This document shows positions 36,335-44,714 of a DNA stretch of 64,000 nt, in pieces; within the stretch, counting starts at the first letter, position 1, and each line of letters opens with the position of its first letter. The notes beneath the pieces were generated by a model that did not search any database, had not been told where the DNA came from, and saw only the letters and a program-made list of their open reading frames with translations. Origin of the DNA: Billgrantia antri (GTDB taxonomy: Bacteria > Pseudomonadota > Gammaproteobacteria > Pseudomonadales > Halomonadaceae); contig NZ_JAHYCA010000002.1 in the NCBI RefSeq assembly GCF_019430905.1, positions 558,001-622,000 of the forward strand. The letters are read 5' to 3'. A program made the translations under genes and the position numbers.

Positions 36335-37206
36335 TGTCGCGCGAATATCCCATTATCGCCGTGACCGGCTCGTCAGGGGCCGGCACCACCACGGTGAAGC
36401 GTACCTTCGAGCGCATGTTCACGCGCGAGGACGTGCATGCCGCCTTCGTCGACGGTGATGCCTTCCATCGCTATACCCGCGAGGAGCTGGCACGGATCTT
36501 CCGCGAGGAGCCCGAGCGCAAGGACCAGCTCTCTCACTTCGCCGTGGAGGCGAACCTGCTCGACCGCCTGGAGACGCTGTTTCAGGAGTATGGCGAGCAC
36601 GGCAGTGGTACCTACCGCCATTACATCCACGCCGAAGACAAGCAGATGATCGAGGCCGGCCATCAGGTGGGCACCTTCACCGAATGGCAGCCGCTGCCCT
36701 GTGGTACCGACCTGCTGTTCTACGAGGGGCTGCACGGCGGGTTGGTGACGGCGGAGCACGATATCGCCCGCCACGTCGATTTGCTGGTGGGCGTGGCGCC
36801 GACCATGAACCTGGAGTGGATCCAGAAGATCGACCGCGACATCAAGCTGCGCGGCTATTCCCAGGAAGCGGTGATCGACACCATCCTGGGTCGCATGAAC
36901 GACTACGTGCGCTACATCCAGCCGCAATTCTCACGGACCCACATCAACTTTCAGCGCGTGCCCACGGTGGACACCTCCAACCCCTTCGAGGTGCAGGACA
37001 TCCCCAACGACGCCGAGTCGTTCGTGGTGATCCGCTTCCGCGATCCCTCGACGGTGGACTTCCCGTGGCTGCTGGCGATGATCCAGGATTCGTTCATGAG
37101 TCGACCGCATACCCTGGTGGTGCCCGGCGCTCGCATGTCGCTGGCCATCGAACTGATCCTGGCCCCGCTGGTGCGCCACCTGCTGGCCCAGCGCCGCTTC
37201 CGCTGA
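36334..37206 (+). CDS. prkB: Phosphoribulokinase-family protein (PrkB type)
   Basis: A 290-residue class I phosphoribulokinase/uridine kinase-type protein. P-loop GSSGAGTTTV at residues 11-20, DGDAFHRYTRE near 41, ANLLDRLETLF, YRHYIHAEDK and LLFYEGLHGGLVT near 128 are typical of the bacterial PRK subfamily. True PRK makes ribulose 1,5-bisphosphate, but heterotrophic gammaproteobacteria carry this paralog without RuBisCO, and its physiological substrate is unclear. No Calvin-cycle gene is seen in the window. Coupled to the upstream thioesterase. Confidence 0.9.
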   Translation: MSREYPIIAVTGSSGAGTTTVKRTFERMFTREDVHAAFVDGDAFHRYTREELARIFREEPERKDQLSHFAVEANLLDRLETLFQEYGEHGSGTYRHYIHAEDKQMIEAGHQVGTFTEWQPLPCGTDLLFYEGLHGGLVTAEHDIARHVDLLVGVAPTMNLEWIQKIDRDIKLRGYSQEAVIDTILGRMNDYVRYIQPQFSRTHINFQRVPTVDTSNPFEVQDIPNDAESFVVIRFRDPSTVDFPWLLAMIQDSFMSRPHTLVVPGARMSLAIELILAPLVRHLLAQRRFR

Positions 37207-37260
37207 GGGCGCTCGCGACCGCAAGGCCCCGTCTTAGGGGATCGATAGGAGCTCGAGCCG

Positions 37261-37605
37261 ATGCAAGACTGCCTGTTCTGCAAGATCGTCAAACGCGAGA
37301 TTCCCGCCGACATCGTCTACGAGGACGAGCAGGTACTGGCGTTCAACGACATCAATCCCCAAGCCCCGACGCACATCCTGATCATTCCCAAGCAGCACAT
37401 CGCCACGCTCAACGACGTCGAAGCGAGCGATCAGGCGCTGGTCGGCCGGTTGCCGTACGTTGCGGCCCGACTGGCCGAGGAGCGCGGCTTCGCCGCTGAC
37501 GGCTATCGTGTGGTGATGAACTGCAATGACCAGGGCGGCCAGACGGTCTATCATATTCACATGCACCTGATGGGCGGTCGACGCTTTACTTGGCCGGCTG
37601 GCTAG
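37261..37605 (+). CDS. hinT: HIT family nucleotide-binding protein (HinT-like)
   Basis: A 114-residue purine-nucleoside phosphoramidase. The histidine triad YHIHMHLMGGR near residues 100-110 is the catalytic signature; CLFCKIVKREIPADIVYEDE opens the family. Full length, single domain. Confidence 0.95.
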   Translation: MQDCLFCKIVKREIPADIVYEDEQVLAFNDINPQAPTHILIIPKQHIATLNDVEASDQALVGRLPYVAARLAEERGFAADGYRVVMNCNDQGGQTVYHIHMHLMGGRRFTWPAG

Positions 37606-37672
37606 CCGGCGCTATGCGGAGCAAACCGCGCGCGTCGAGGCGTGCGACGCATCAGGTGCATCCCGCTTCGTG

Positions 37673-37694
37673 GCGCCACCCCTATGGGTGGCGC
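37673..37694. repeat. Hairpin between hinT and coq7
   Basis: Perfect 9-bp GC-rich stem GCGCCACCC/GGGTGGCGC with loop CTAT. No T-run follows, so it may be a processing or weak termination structure after hinT. Confidence 0.5.
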
Positions 37695-37761
37695 TGCCGT
37701 GCTTATGGCACCCTCGCGGGCGCCTTCGCCACCGTTGTGCCGCGTACAGGAACCGAGTGAG

Positions 37762-38406
37762 ATGAACCGCCACTACTCCCACGCCGATAACCTGATCCAT
37801 CAGTTCGATACCGTGCTGCGCACCCTGGTGCCCCATGCGGCCGTTGCCTCGCGTCCCACGCCGGCCACCGCAGGCATTCAGGATGAAGACATGAGCGCCG
37901 AAGAGCGTCGTCATGCCGCAGGCTTGATGCGGGTCAACCACACCGGCGAGGTGTGTGCCCAGGCGCTCTATCAGGGGCAGGGCTGCACCGCCAAGCTGCC
38001 CGAGGTACGCAGCCAGATGGAGCACTCCGCCCAGGAGGAGATCGACCACCTGGCGTGGTGCGATGAGCGACTGCAGGAACTCGACAGCCATACCAGCCTG
38101 CTCAACCCGCTGTTCTACGCTGCCTCCTTCGGCCTCGGAGCGGTGGCCGGCGCCATTGGCGATCGCATCAGCCTGGGCTTCGTCGCCGCTACCGAGGAAC
38201 AGGTGGGCAAGCATCTGGAAGATCACCTGGTCAAGCTGCCCGCGGGCGATCACCGCTCACGCGCCGTGCTGCGCCAGATGGCAATCGACGAGGCGCACCA
38301 TGCCCAGCTGGCGCTCGAAGCCGGCGGGGCGCGCTTCCCGGCACCGGTCAAGTTCGGCATGTCGCTGATGTCGAAGGTGATGACCAAGAGCGTCTATCGG
38401 GTCTGA
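37762..38406 (+). CDS. coq7: Ubiquinone biosynthesis hydroxylase Coq7
   Basis: A 214-residue ferritin-like di-iron monooxygenase that hydroxylates 2-octaprenyl-3-methyl-6-methoxy-1,4-benzoquinol, a late step of ubiquinone synthesis. Di-iron ligand motifs are visible: [13 protein letters not shown] near 60, [12 protein letters not shown] near 95 and DEAHHAQLA near 180. This enzyme replaces UbiF in Pseudomonas and relatives. The ATG at 37762 gives the usual [10 protein letters not shown] start; an upstream in-frame ATG at 37642 would run through the hairpin. Confidence 0.95.
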   Translation: MNRHYSHADNLIHQFDTVLRTLVPHAAVASRPTPATAGIQDEDMSAEERRHAAGLMRVNHTGEVCAQALYQGQGCTAKLPEVRSQMEHSAQEEIDHLAWCDERLQELDSHTSLLNPLFYAASFGLGAVAGAIGDRISLGFVAATEEQVGKHLEDHLVKLPAGDHRSRAVLRQMAIDEAHHAQLALEAGGARFPAPVKFGMSLMSKVMTKSVYRV

Positions 38407-38416
38407 GTGGCGCAGC

Positions 38417-39022
38417 ATGTCCGCGGAGATCCATCTGCATTTCGTCGAGGTCGCTCGCGAGCTGAGCCCTGGCCTTGCCGATGCCTTCGAGCGCGGCGGG
38501 CCGGTCACGCTCCAGGCCGATGACAGCGAGCCGCTGGCCGAACGCCTGTGCCGCTCGATCGCCGGACAGCAGCTGTCGGTCAAGGCGGCGCGTTCGATCT
38601 GGACGCGGGTCGTCGATGCCGCCGGCGAGACGCCGCTGATGGAGTTCTTCGTCGAGCCGAACCAGGCAGCGCTGCGTGGCTGCGGCCTCTCGGGGGCCAA
38701 GTCCAAGGCGCTATGCCTGATCGCCGAAGAGGCCCGGGCCGGGCGGCTCGAAGCCGATGACCTTCGCGGTTTGGATCATGCCCAGCGTTCACAGCGGCTG
38801 ACCGCGCTGTGGGGCGTGGGCCAGTGGACCGCCGACATGATCTCGATCTTCTACTTCGGTGAACCGGATGTATGGCCGGAGGGCGACGTGGCGGCGCGCA
38901 AGACACTGGAGCGACTGACCAGCCCACGACGCAAGACGCTGCGTACCGCCGCCCGCTTCGCTCCCTACCGCTCGCACCTGGCGCTATACCTCTGGCGACA
39001 CGTGGATGCACCGCCCGTCTAG
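38417..39022 (+). CDS. DNA-3-methyladenine glycosylase, AlkA/HhH-GPD type
   Basis: A 201-residue base-excision repair enzyme. SIAGQQLSVKAARSIWTRV near residues 50-68 and the helix-hairpin-helix with catalytic Asp, LWGVGQWTADMISIFYFGEPDVWPEGD from about 129, are the HhH-GPD signature. It removes alkylated bases such as 3-methyladenine. It lacks the N-terminal Ada-like or AraC domains of longer proteins. Eleven bases after coq7, possibly cotranscribed. Confidence 0.92.
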   Translation: MSAEIHLHFVEVARELSPGLADAFERGGPVTLQADDSEPLAERLCRSIAGQQLSVKAARSIWTRVVDAAGETPLMEFFVEPNQAALRGCGLSGAKSKALCLIAEEARAGRLEADDLRGLDHAQRSQRLTALWGVGQWTADMISIFYFGEPDVWPEGDVAARKTLERLTSPRRKTLRTAARFAPYRSHLALYLWRHVDAPPV

Positions 39023-39046
39023 CAGCACGTCACGCACCCTATGCAG

Positions 39047-39071
39047 CAAAAGGCCCGCAGGTGCGGGCCTT
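39047..39071. terminator. Bidirectional terminator between the glycosylase and OsmC genes
   Basis: Stem AAGGCCCGC/GCGGGCCTT (39050-39058 with 39063-39071). On the minus strand it is followed by TTTTGC, a better terminator for the osmC-type gene; on the plus strand the following TGTGCC is poor. Confidence 0.65.
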
Positions 39072-39099
39072 GTGCCGTCACGTACTGTGAACCTTGTCC

Positions 39100-39519
39100 T
39101 CAGTCGTCGACGATGCTGTAGGAGTGGGTTACTTCGACGCCACCCTTGGCCAGCATGATCGAGGCGCTGCAGTACTTCTCGGCGGAGAGTTCCACCGCGC
39201 GCTTGACCTGGTTCTCCTTGAGGTTGTGGCCGCTGACGGTGAAGTGGACGTGAATGCGGGTGAACACGGACGGCACCGTGTCGGCGCGTTCGGCTTCGAT
39301 GCTCGCCACGCAGTCGGTCACACCGGCGCGCGACTTCTCGAGGATCTCCAGCACGTCAAAGGAGGTGCAGGCACCCATGCCCATCAGCAGCATCTCCATG
39401 GGGCGCGGGCCGGTATTGCGGCCGCCGTGGTCGGGAGGGCCGTCGATCACCACGCTGTGGCCACTTCCGGATTCGGCGACGAACTGGCGACCATCGGTCC
39501 ATTTGACGCTGGCTTTCAC
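39100..39519 (-). CDS. OsmC family peroxide-detoxification protein
   Basis: A 139-residue OsmC/Ohr-like protein beginning with GTG. GMGACTSFDVLEILEKSRAG near residues 49-68 contains the first redox Cys and AVELSAEKYCSASIMLAKGG near 107-126 the second, the usual pair of the family. These proteins reduce organic hydroperoxides with thiols. A decayed copy of its first 15 codons lies just upstream at 39599-39643. Confidence 0.93.
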   Translation of the reverse strand: MKASVKWTDGRQFVAESGSGHSVVIDGPPDHGGRNTGPRPMEMLLMGMGACTSFDVLEILEKSRAGVTDCVASIEAERADTVPSVFTRIHVHFTVSGHNLKENQVKRAVELSAEKYCSASIMLAKGGVEVTHSYSIVDD

Positions 39520-39598
39520 GAGCTGAACTCCTTCCTATTGGTTAGATGCGCTGATCCACGACGGCCACCGTGGCCGCTTCCCGCTCTCTACAACCCCA

Positions 39599-39643
39599 GG
39601 CGACGAACTGGCGTCTATCGGGCCACTTGACGCAGGCTTTCAT
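39599..39643 (-). pseudogene. Decayed duplicate of the OsmC gene 5' end
   Basis: 45 bp matching the start of the OsmC gene (39475-39519) at 39 of 45 positions by my count. It would read MKACVKWPDRRQFVA against MKASVKWTDGRQFVA. Similarity stops after 15 codons, leaving an orphan fragment in a non-coding gap, so this looks like the remnant of a tandem duplication and deletion. Confidence 0.7.
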
Positions 39644-39704
39644 GAGCAGGGTTTCGTTATCGATGCGTTCATGTTGGGCAGCTTAACATTGAGCCACCTC
39701 GGGC

Positions 39705-40376
39705 TCAGCCCCGGCGTTGGAGCAGCGCCCGGTCGAGCTCGGCCAGTCGCTCGGGCGTGCCCACGTCGATCCAGCCGCCGCGGTAATGCGTGCCGCCGAC
39801 GCGGCCGGCGCGCATCGCGTCGCGCAGCAGCGGGGCCAGAGGAAACTCGCCGGGCGGTTGGCCGGCCACCAGGGCGGGGTCGAGCAGGCTGACACCAGCG
39901 AAGGTCAGACGCGGCTCGCCCAACGCATGCACCCGGCCGGTGGCGTCGAGGTGGAAATCTCCCAGGGGATGGTGGCCGGGGTTGTCGACCAGCACCAGGT
40001 GGGCCAGGTCCTCGCCCAGCGGTGGCAGAGTGCGGAGATCGAGTTCGCACCAGACGTCGCCGTTGATCAGCAGGAAAGGCGCGCCGCCCAGCTGCGGCAG
40101 CGCCTGGCGGATGCCTCCTCCAGTCTCCAGCGGGGCTGTCTCGCGGCTCCAGTCAATGCGGACGCCGTAGGCACTGCCGTCGCCAAGTGCCTCGACGATC
40201 TGTTCGGCGCGATAGCTGACGTTGATCACCACGTCGGAAATGCCCGCAGCGGCAAGGCGCTCCAGGTGGTGTACGATCAGCGGCTTGCCGGCTGCCGGCA
40301 ACAGCGGCTTGGGGCAGTGGTCGGTCAATGGCCGCATGCGCTTGCCGAGACCGGCGGCGAGGATCATGGCCTTCAT
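39705..40376 (-). CDS. murU: N-acetylmuramate-1-phosphate uridylyltransferase
   Basis: A 223-residue nucleotidyltransferase. The UTP-binding signature [21 protein letters not shown] at residues 4-24, [12 protein letters not shown] near 103 and [14 protein letters not shown] near 202 match the MurU/glucose-1-phosphate transferase fold. It converts MurNAc-1-phosphate and UTP to UDP-MurNAc in the cell-wall recycling route of Pseudomonas that bypasses MurA, giving intrinsic tolerance to fosfomycin. Overlaps amgK by ATGA, supporting this assignment over a generic pyrophosphorylase. Confidence 0.93.
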   Translation of the reverse strand: MKAMILAAGLGKRMRPLTDHCPKPLLPAAGKPLIVHHLERLAAAGISDVVINVSYRAEQIVEALGDGSAYGVRIDWSRETAPLETGGGIRQALPQLGGAPFLLINGDVWCELDLRTLPPLGEDLAHLVLVDNPGHHPLGDFHLDATGRVHALGEPRLTFAGVSLLDPALVAGQPPGEFPLAPLLRDAMRAGRVGGTHYRGGWIDVGTPERLAELDRALLQRRG

Positions 40377-41413
40377 GTCGTCTCCGAATCGGCGTGACCT
40401 GCCAGGCGTCTCTCCAAGGCGGGGCGGAAGGTATCGGCGAGCCAGGCATTGAAAGCCGCGTGTTCGGGCAGCGCCATGAGGCTCTCCTCGAGGTGAGCGA
40501 GGAAATGCGGCAGACGCTCGAGGTAGCCGCTACGGCCGTCGCGCAGGGTGAGGCGACAAAAGATGCCAAGCACCTTGAGCGCGCGCTGGGCGGCCATGGC
40601 CTGCGCCTGGCGCTGGAAGGCCTCGCTCGTGGTGGCCCCGGACAGCCGGCCATCGGCGATTGCTTGCTGGCGGAACGCCTCGATCCAGTTGGCGACGCGA
40701 GCGGCCGGAAAACGGCAGTAGCGGCCGCGCAGCAGCGAGATCAGGTCGTAGCTGATCGGGCCGGCCACGGCATCCTGGAAGTCGATCAGGTAAAGCCGTT
40801 CGTCGAGCACCATCAGGTTCATGGCGTCGAAGTCGCGGTGCACGGTGACCACCGGCTGGGCCAGGGCGGAGTCGATCAGTGCCTGGCGCAGTCCGGTCCA
40901 ACCGGGCGGGGGGGGCAGACCGAGCCAGCTTTCGAGACACCACTCGGGAAAGAGGTCCAGCTCGCGACCGAGCAGGGCCGCGTCGTAGGTCGGCAATTCG
41001 TCGGGACCAGCGCGATTCTGCAGTGCATGGATCAGTTCGATGGCGCGATCGTGCCAGGCCAGAGTGTCGGCGGCGTCGCTGCCGGCGAAGCGGTGCTGCA
41101 GCGGGGTGTCCCCCAGGTCGTCGAGTTCGAGAAAACCGGCCTCGAGGTCCACCGCGTGCAGGGCGGGTACCGGCAGCCCGCCGGCGCGCCAGCGCTGGGC
41201 GATCTCGACGAAGGGACGGCTATCCTCCTGGGCGGGAGGCGCGTCCATCAGCATGCGCGTACCGCCGTCGGGCAGGCGCAGGCGAAAGTAGCGCCGAAAG
41301 CTGGCGTCACCTGCGGCCAAGTGCAGGTCTAGCGCTGCGACAGACAGGCGGTGGCGAGCAGCTGCCCAACGGCGCAGGGCGTCCAATCGCGTCGAGGTGT
41401 CGGCCGTGGTCAT
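40373..41413 (-). CDS. amgK: Anomeric MurNAc/GlcNAc kinase
   Basis: A 346-residue aminoglycoside-phosphotransferase-fold kinase that phosphorylates MurNAc at C1. Catalytic loop [18 protein letters not shown] near residues 186-203 and the metal-binding [16 protein letters not shown] near 208 are visible. Paired with murU; together they return MurNAc from peptidoglycan turnover to UDP-MurNAc. Divergent from lptD, as in Pseudomonas. The start is the ATG at 41413; longer frames upstream run through the lptD promoter region. Confidence 0.93.
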   Translation of the reverse strand: MTTADTSTRLDALRRWAAARHRLSVAALDLHLAAGDASFRRYFRLRLPDGGTRMLMDAPPAQEDSRPFVEIAQRWRAGGLPVPALHAVDLEAGFLELDDLGDTPLQHRFAGSDAADTLAWHDRAIELIHALQNRAGPDELPTYDAALLGRELDLFPEWCLESWLGLPPPPGWTGLRQALIDSALAQPVVTVHRDFDAMNLMVLDERLYLIDFQDAVAGPISYDLISLLRGRYCRFPAARVANWIEAFRQQAIADGRLSGATTSEAFQRQAQAMAAQRALKVLGIFCRLTLRDGRSGYLERLPHFLAHLEESLMALPEHAAFNAWLADTFRPALERRLAGHADSETT

Positions 41414-41491
41414 GCTGGCTCCTTCAGTTGTGCCGGGTGCTGGCTGTTGACGCTCGTGGGGCGCCGCCGCATGCTGAGCGGTCAGTCGCCT

Positions 41492-41519
41492 ACGACAGGC
41501 TGGGTGCGGTCTGTATAAT
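41492..41519 (+). promoter_or_regulatory. Promoter of the lptD-surA operon
   Basis: A consensus TATAAT (41514-41519) is preceded at 16 bp by ACGACA (4 of 6 to the -35 consensus). It starts 34 bp before lptD. A sigma-E site, as in E. coli, was not recognised. Confidence 0.6.
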
Positions 41520-41552
41520 ACCGATTCTCTTCGCCAAGGACATCGAGGGACC

Positions 41553-43985
41553 ATGGGCAAGCGACATGCAGGCGCGGCATTGGCCGGCTTGATTACATCC
41601 GGCCTGACGTTCGGCGCGTCACAGACGATGGCGCTCGAACCGCTGCCGGCCTGGCAGCTCGACTGGCACCCTTGGGCCGAAGACCGTCCCGCCGAAGCAC
41701 TGTGCCGCGGCACTTACGTGATGCCGGTCTACCGCCTGCCCGCCACCGATGAGCCCGGGCAGGTTCGTTCCGAGTCCGACAGCGCCTACTACGGCGATGA
41801 GGGAGAGACCATTCTCGGTGGCGAGGTGATACTGCGCCGCGGCGACAGCCAACTCGAGTCACCGCGGGTGAGTGTCCCCCCCGAACGCGACTGGGCCTAC
41901 GCTAAAGGCCCCCTGGCCCTGCGCGATATCAACCTGCTGGTGCGCGGTGAAGCCGGCGAGGTGTCGCTGAACAGCGATGCCGCCAGCATCGACACGGCCC
42001 ACTTCGTGGTGCATGACCAGCATCTGCGCGGCGATGCGCTGCAGTTGGAGCGGCTCGAGGACGGGCGTTTCCGGCTCACCTCGGCGAGTTTCACCACCTG
42101 CGACCCCGGCAGCAATCTGTGGCAACTGGTCACCAGTGACCTGGTGCTCGACCGCGAGAGCGGCTTCGGCACCGCGCGTCATGCCCGCCTCAAGATGGGC
42201 AACGTCCCGGTGTTCTACTGGCCATGGGTGCGCTTCCCCATCGACGATCGTCGGCATACCGGCTTCCTGTGGCCCGTGCTGGGCTTCTCCAGCGACAGTC
42301 TCGACTACGCCCAGCCGTTCTACTGGAACATCGCACCCAATCAGGACGCTACCATCACGCCGCGCTGGATCAGCGATCGAGGGCTGCTGCTTGCCGGTGA
42401 GTATCGCTACCTGTTTCCCAGCGATGCCGGGCAGATAGAGGGTGCCTATCTCACCAGCGACGGCGGTGGTTCCGGCGGCTCGGGCTCGCGCTACGAGGGC
42501 GAGGATCGATGGTACGTCGACTACCTCCATCGCGGTCGCTTCGACGCGCGCACGAGCTACGACCTGCGCTACGGTGCGGCCAGCGATGGACGTTACTTCG
42601 ACGATTTCGGCAGCCCCTTCGGTAACGGCCCCAACAACATGCAGCGCCTGGCGCGGCTCGACTATCGCGGCGACCTGTGGCACCTCGAGGCACGCGCCCA
42701 AGGCTTCCAGAAGCTGGAAGATCCGCTGCGCGATCGCGACAAGCCCTTCTATCGCCTGCCCAGCCTGAATGCCAATGCGCGCTGGACGCAACCGGGCGGG
42801 TGGTACCAGCAGTGGCGCTCCAATGCGACCTACTTCTGGCGCGACGTGGACCGCAACCAGGTCCCGCTACGCGAAGCGGCCATTGGTACGCGCCTGCACC
42901 TCTCGCCCGTCACCGGCTGGCGCTTCGACGAGACATGGGGACACCTGGAGCCGCGGGTCGAGTGGCTCTACACCGCCTATGACCTCGACTACGGTGAGCG
43001 CCAGACGGAGCGCGACACCTCGCTGCAGCGCGCGGTCCCGGTCGCTTCGGTGGATGGCGGTCTGATCTTCGAGCGCGAGCTCGAACTCGGCGGGCGCGAG
43101 TACCGCCAGACCCTCGAACCGCGGATCAACTACGCCTACGTGCCGGCTCGTGACCAGAGCGAGTTCCCCGATTTCGATACCGGTGAGCGTGCCTTCTCCT
43201 GGAACCAGCTGTGGTCGCCGTATCGTTTCTCGGGCGCCGACCGAGTGGGAGACCTCAACCGTGTCTCGCTGGGTGTCGACACGCGGTTACTGGAAGATGC
43301 ACGTGGCCGCGAACGGCTGGCATTCGGGGTGGGGCAGGCATTCTATTTCGACGACCGATATATCGATATGGAGGGCGATGCCGATACGCTACCACGCCCA
43401 CCGGAAGAGGGGGGCAACTTCGAGCGCTGGTACAACGCCACTCGCGACCGCTCATCTCTTGTGACACGGCTCGACTGGCAAATCAGCGACACCTGGAGCA
43501 GCCGTTGGCAGTGGATCTACGACGACAAGCAACAGCGTACCGAGCGTACCTCCCTTGACTTGAGCTACCGCAGCCAGGCCGGACATGTATTGAACCTTGG
43601 TTACCGCTGGGAACTCCAAGGGTTCGATCCGTCGGTAGAGCCGGACGACGACGAGTTTCGTGATTACAATCGTGAAGAGTTCGATTTATCCATTGCCTGG
43701 CGGCTCTCGCCGCGGGTGGATCTGATTGGCCGTGCGGTCTACGACTCCACCAATGAGCGCATGCTCGATCAAGTGGCGGGTGTTCAGTGGAACGACTGTT
43801 GTTATGGTCTACAACTCGTCTGGCGTGAGTGGGTCGACGATAACGACACCGCCAGAGTGGCGGACGATACCGATGAAAGTGGCATCTTCCTGCGCTTCGT
43901 GTTCAAGGGACTGGGCGGCGTCGGCGGCCATGCCGGCGATTACTTCGAGCGTGCCGTCCCGGGCTACCGCACCACGGCTTTCTGA
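41553..43985 (+). CDS. lptD: LPS-assembly protein LptD
   Basis: An 810-residue outer-membrane protein that inserts lipopolysaccharide into the outer leaflet together with LptE. Signal peptide to about residue 27; an N-terminal OstA/jellyroll domain (GGEVILRRGDSQLESPRVSV ... RGDALQLERLEDGRFRL); then a large barrel with FYWPWVRFPIDDRRHTGFLW near 222 and many aromatic strands. The Cys residues at about 50, 188 and near the end (NDCCYGLQLVWREW) fit the disulfide pattern needed for assembly. First gene of the lptD-surA-pdxA-rsmA-apaG-apaH cluster. Confidence 0.97.
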   Translation: MGKRHAGAALAGLITSGLTFGASQTMALEPLPAWQLDWHPWAEDRPAEALCRGTYVMPVYRLPATDEPGQVRSESDSAYYGDEGETILGGEVILRRGDSQLESPRVSVPPERDWAYAKGPLALRDINLLVRGEAGEVSLNSDAASIDTAHFVVHDQHLRGDALQLERLEDGRFRLTSASFTTCDPGSNLWQLVTSDLVLDRESGFGTARHARLKMGNVPVFYWPWVRFPIDDRRHTGFLWPVLGFSSDSLDYAQPFYWNIAPNQDATITPRWISDRGLLLAGEYRYLFPSDAGQIEGAYLTSDGGGSGGSGSRYEGEDRWYVDYLHRGRFDARTSYDLRYGAASDGRYFDDFGSPFGNGPNNMQRLARLDYRGDLWHLEARAQGFQKLEDPLRDRDKPFYRLPSLNANARWTQPGGWYQQWRSNATYFWRDVDRNQVPLREAAIGTRLHLSPVTGWRFDETWGHLEPRVEWLYTAYDLDYGERQTERDTSLQRAVPVASVDGGLIFERELELGGREYRQTLEPRINYAYVPARDQSEFPDFDTGERAFSWNQLWSPYRFSGADRVGDLNRVSLGVDTRLLEDARGRERLAFGVGQAFYFDDRYIDMEGDADTLPRPPEEGGNFERWYNATRDRSSLVTRLDWQISDTWSSRWQWIYDDKQQRTERTSLDLSYRSQAGHVLNLGYRWELQGFDPSVEPDDDEFRDYNREEFDLSIAWRLSPRVDLIGRAVYDSTNERMLDQVAGVQWNDCCYGLQLVWREWVDDNDTARVADDTDESGIFLRFVFKGLGGVGGHAGDYFERAVPGYRTTAF

Positions 43986-44016
43986 CGGGATCGGGACGCC
44001 ACACCAGAGAGACAAC

Positions 44017-44709
44017 ATGAGAGGAAAGAGAGACATGCGGATACCGCCTATAGCCACTCTGGGAGCCCTGGGGCTGGTCTTGTGCCTTGGTGCCGTGCCG
44101 CTGACGGCACTGGCCCAAGAGCAGAACCAGAACTTCCAGCCGGTGCAGCGGCAGTCGCTGGACCGCATCGTGGCCGTGGTGAACGAGCAGGCCATCATGC
44201 AAAGCCAGTTGGAGGAACGCATGGAGCAGGCGCGCAGCCAGATCGCCGCCCAGGGACAGGGACTACCGCCCGAAGGGGTACTGCGGGAGCACGTGCTCGA
44301 GCAGGTGATTCTCGAGGAGATCCAACTGCAGATGGCGGCGGATGCTGGTCTCAGCGTTGACGATACCGCCCTCAATCGCCAGATTCGCGAGATCGCCGAG
44401 AGCAACGGCATGACCCTCGACCAGTTCGCCGATGCGCTGGAGGCCGATGGGTTGAACATGGCGAGCGTACGCGAGGAGATCCGCCGTGAGATGCTGCTGC
44501 GCGAACTGCACCAGCGCCAGGTGGGTGGCCGCGTCAATGTCAGCAATCGCGAGGTGGAGCGCTTCATCGAGCAGCAGGGCGGCAACGTCAGCCCCGAGCA
44601 GGCGCGCCAGATGGTGTTTCAGCGCAAGGCCAACGAGGCGCTGGACGCCTGGCTTCAGGAGATCCGTGCCGAGGCCTTCGTCGACAACCGGCTCACCAGC
44701 GGCAGCTGA
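44017..44709 (+). CDS. surA: SurA-type periplasmic chaperone lacking both PPIase domains
   Basis: A 230-residue protein (224 from ATG 44035, which has AGGA upstream). Signal peptide to LAQ near residue 34, then the SurA N-domain: SLDRIVAVVNEQAIMQSQLE, the EHVLEQVILEEIQLQMAADAG helices and RREMLLRELHQRQVGGRVNVSNREVERF. Directly after that comes the SurA C-terminal helix (RKANEALDAWLQEIRAEAFVDNRL). The two parvulin domains that lie between these in E. coli SurA (about 430 residues) are missing. The frame is intact and gene order lptD-surA-pdxA is normal. The E. coli N-plus-C core without parvulin domains is known to retain chaperone activity. Confidence 0.9.
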   Translation: MRGKRDMRIPPIATLGALGLVLCLGAVPLTALAQEQNQNFQPVQRQSLDRIVAVVNEQAIMQSQLEERMEQARSQIAAQGQGLPPEGVLREHVLEQVILEEIQLQMAADAGLSVDDTALNRQIREIAESNGMTLDQFADALEADGLNMASVREEIRREMLLRELHQRQVGGRVNVSNREVERFIEQQGGNVSPEQARQMVFQRKANEALDAWLQEIRAEAFVDNRLTSGS

Positions 44710-44714
44710 GCACC

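Noticed and set aside
36334..37206. Phosphoribulokinase as sign of carbon fixation
   Set aside because: No RuBisCO or other Calvin-cycle gene is in the window, and PrkB paralogs are common in heterotrophs.
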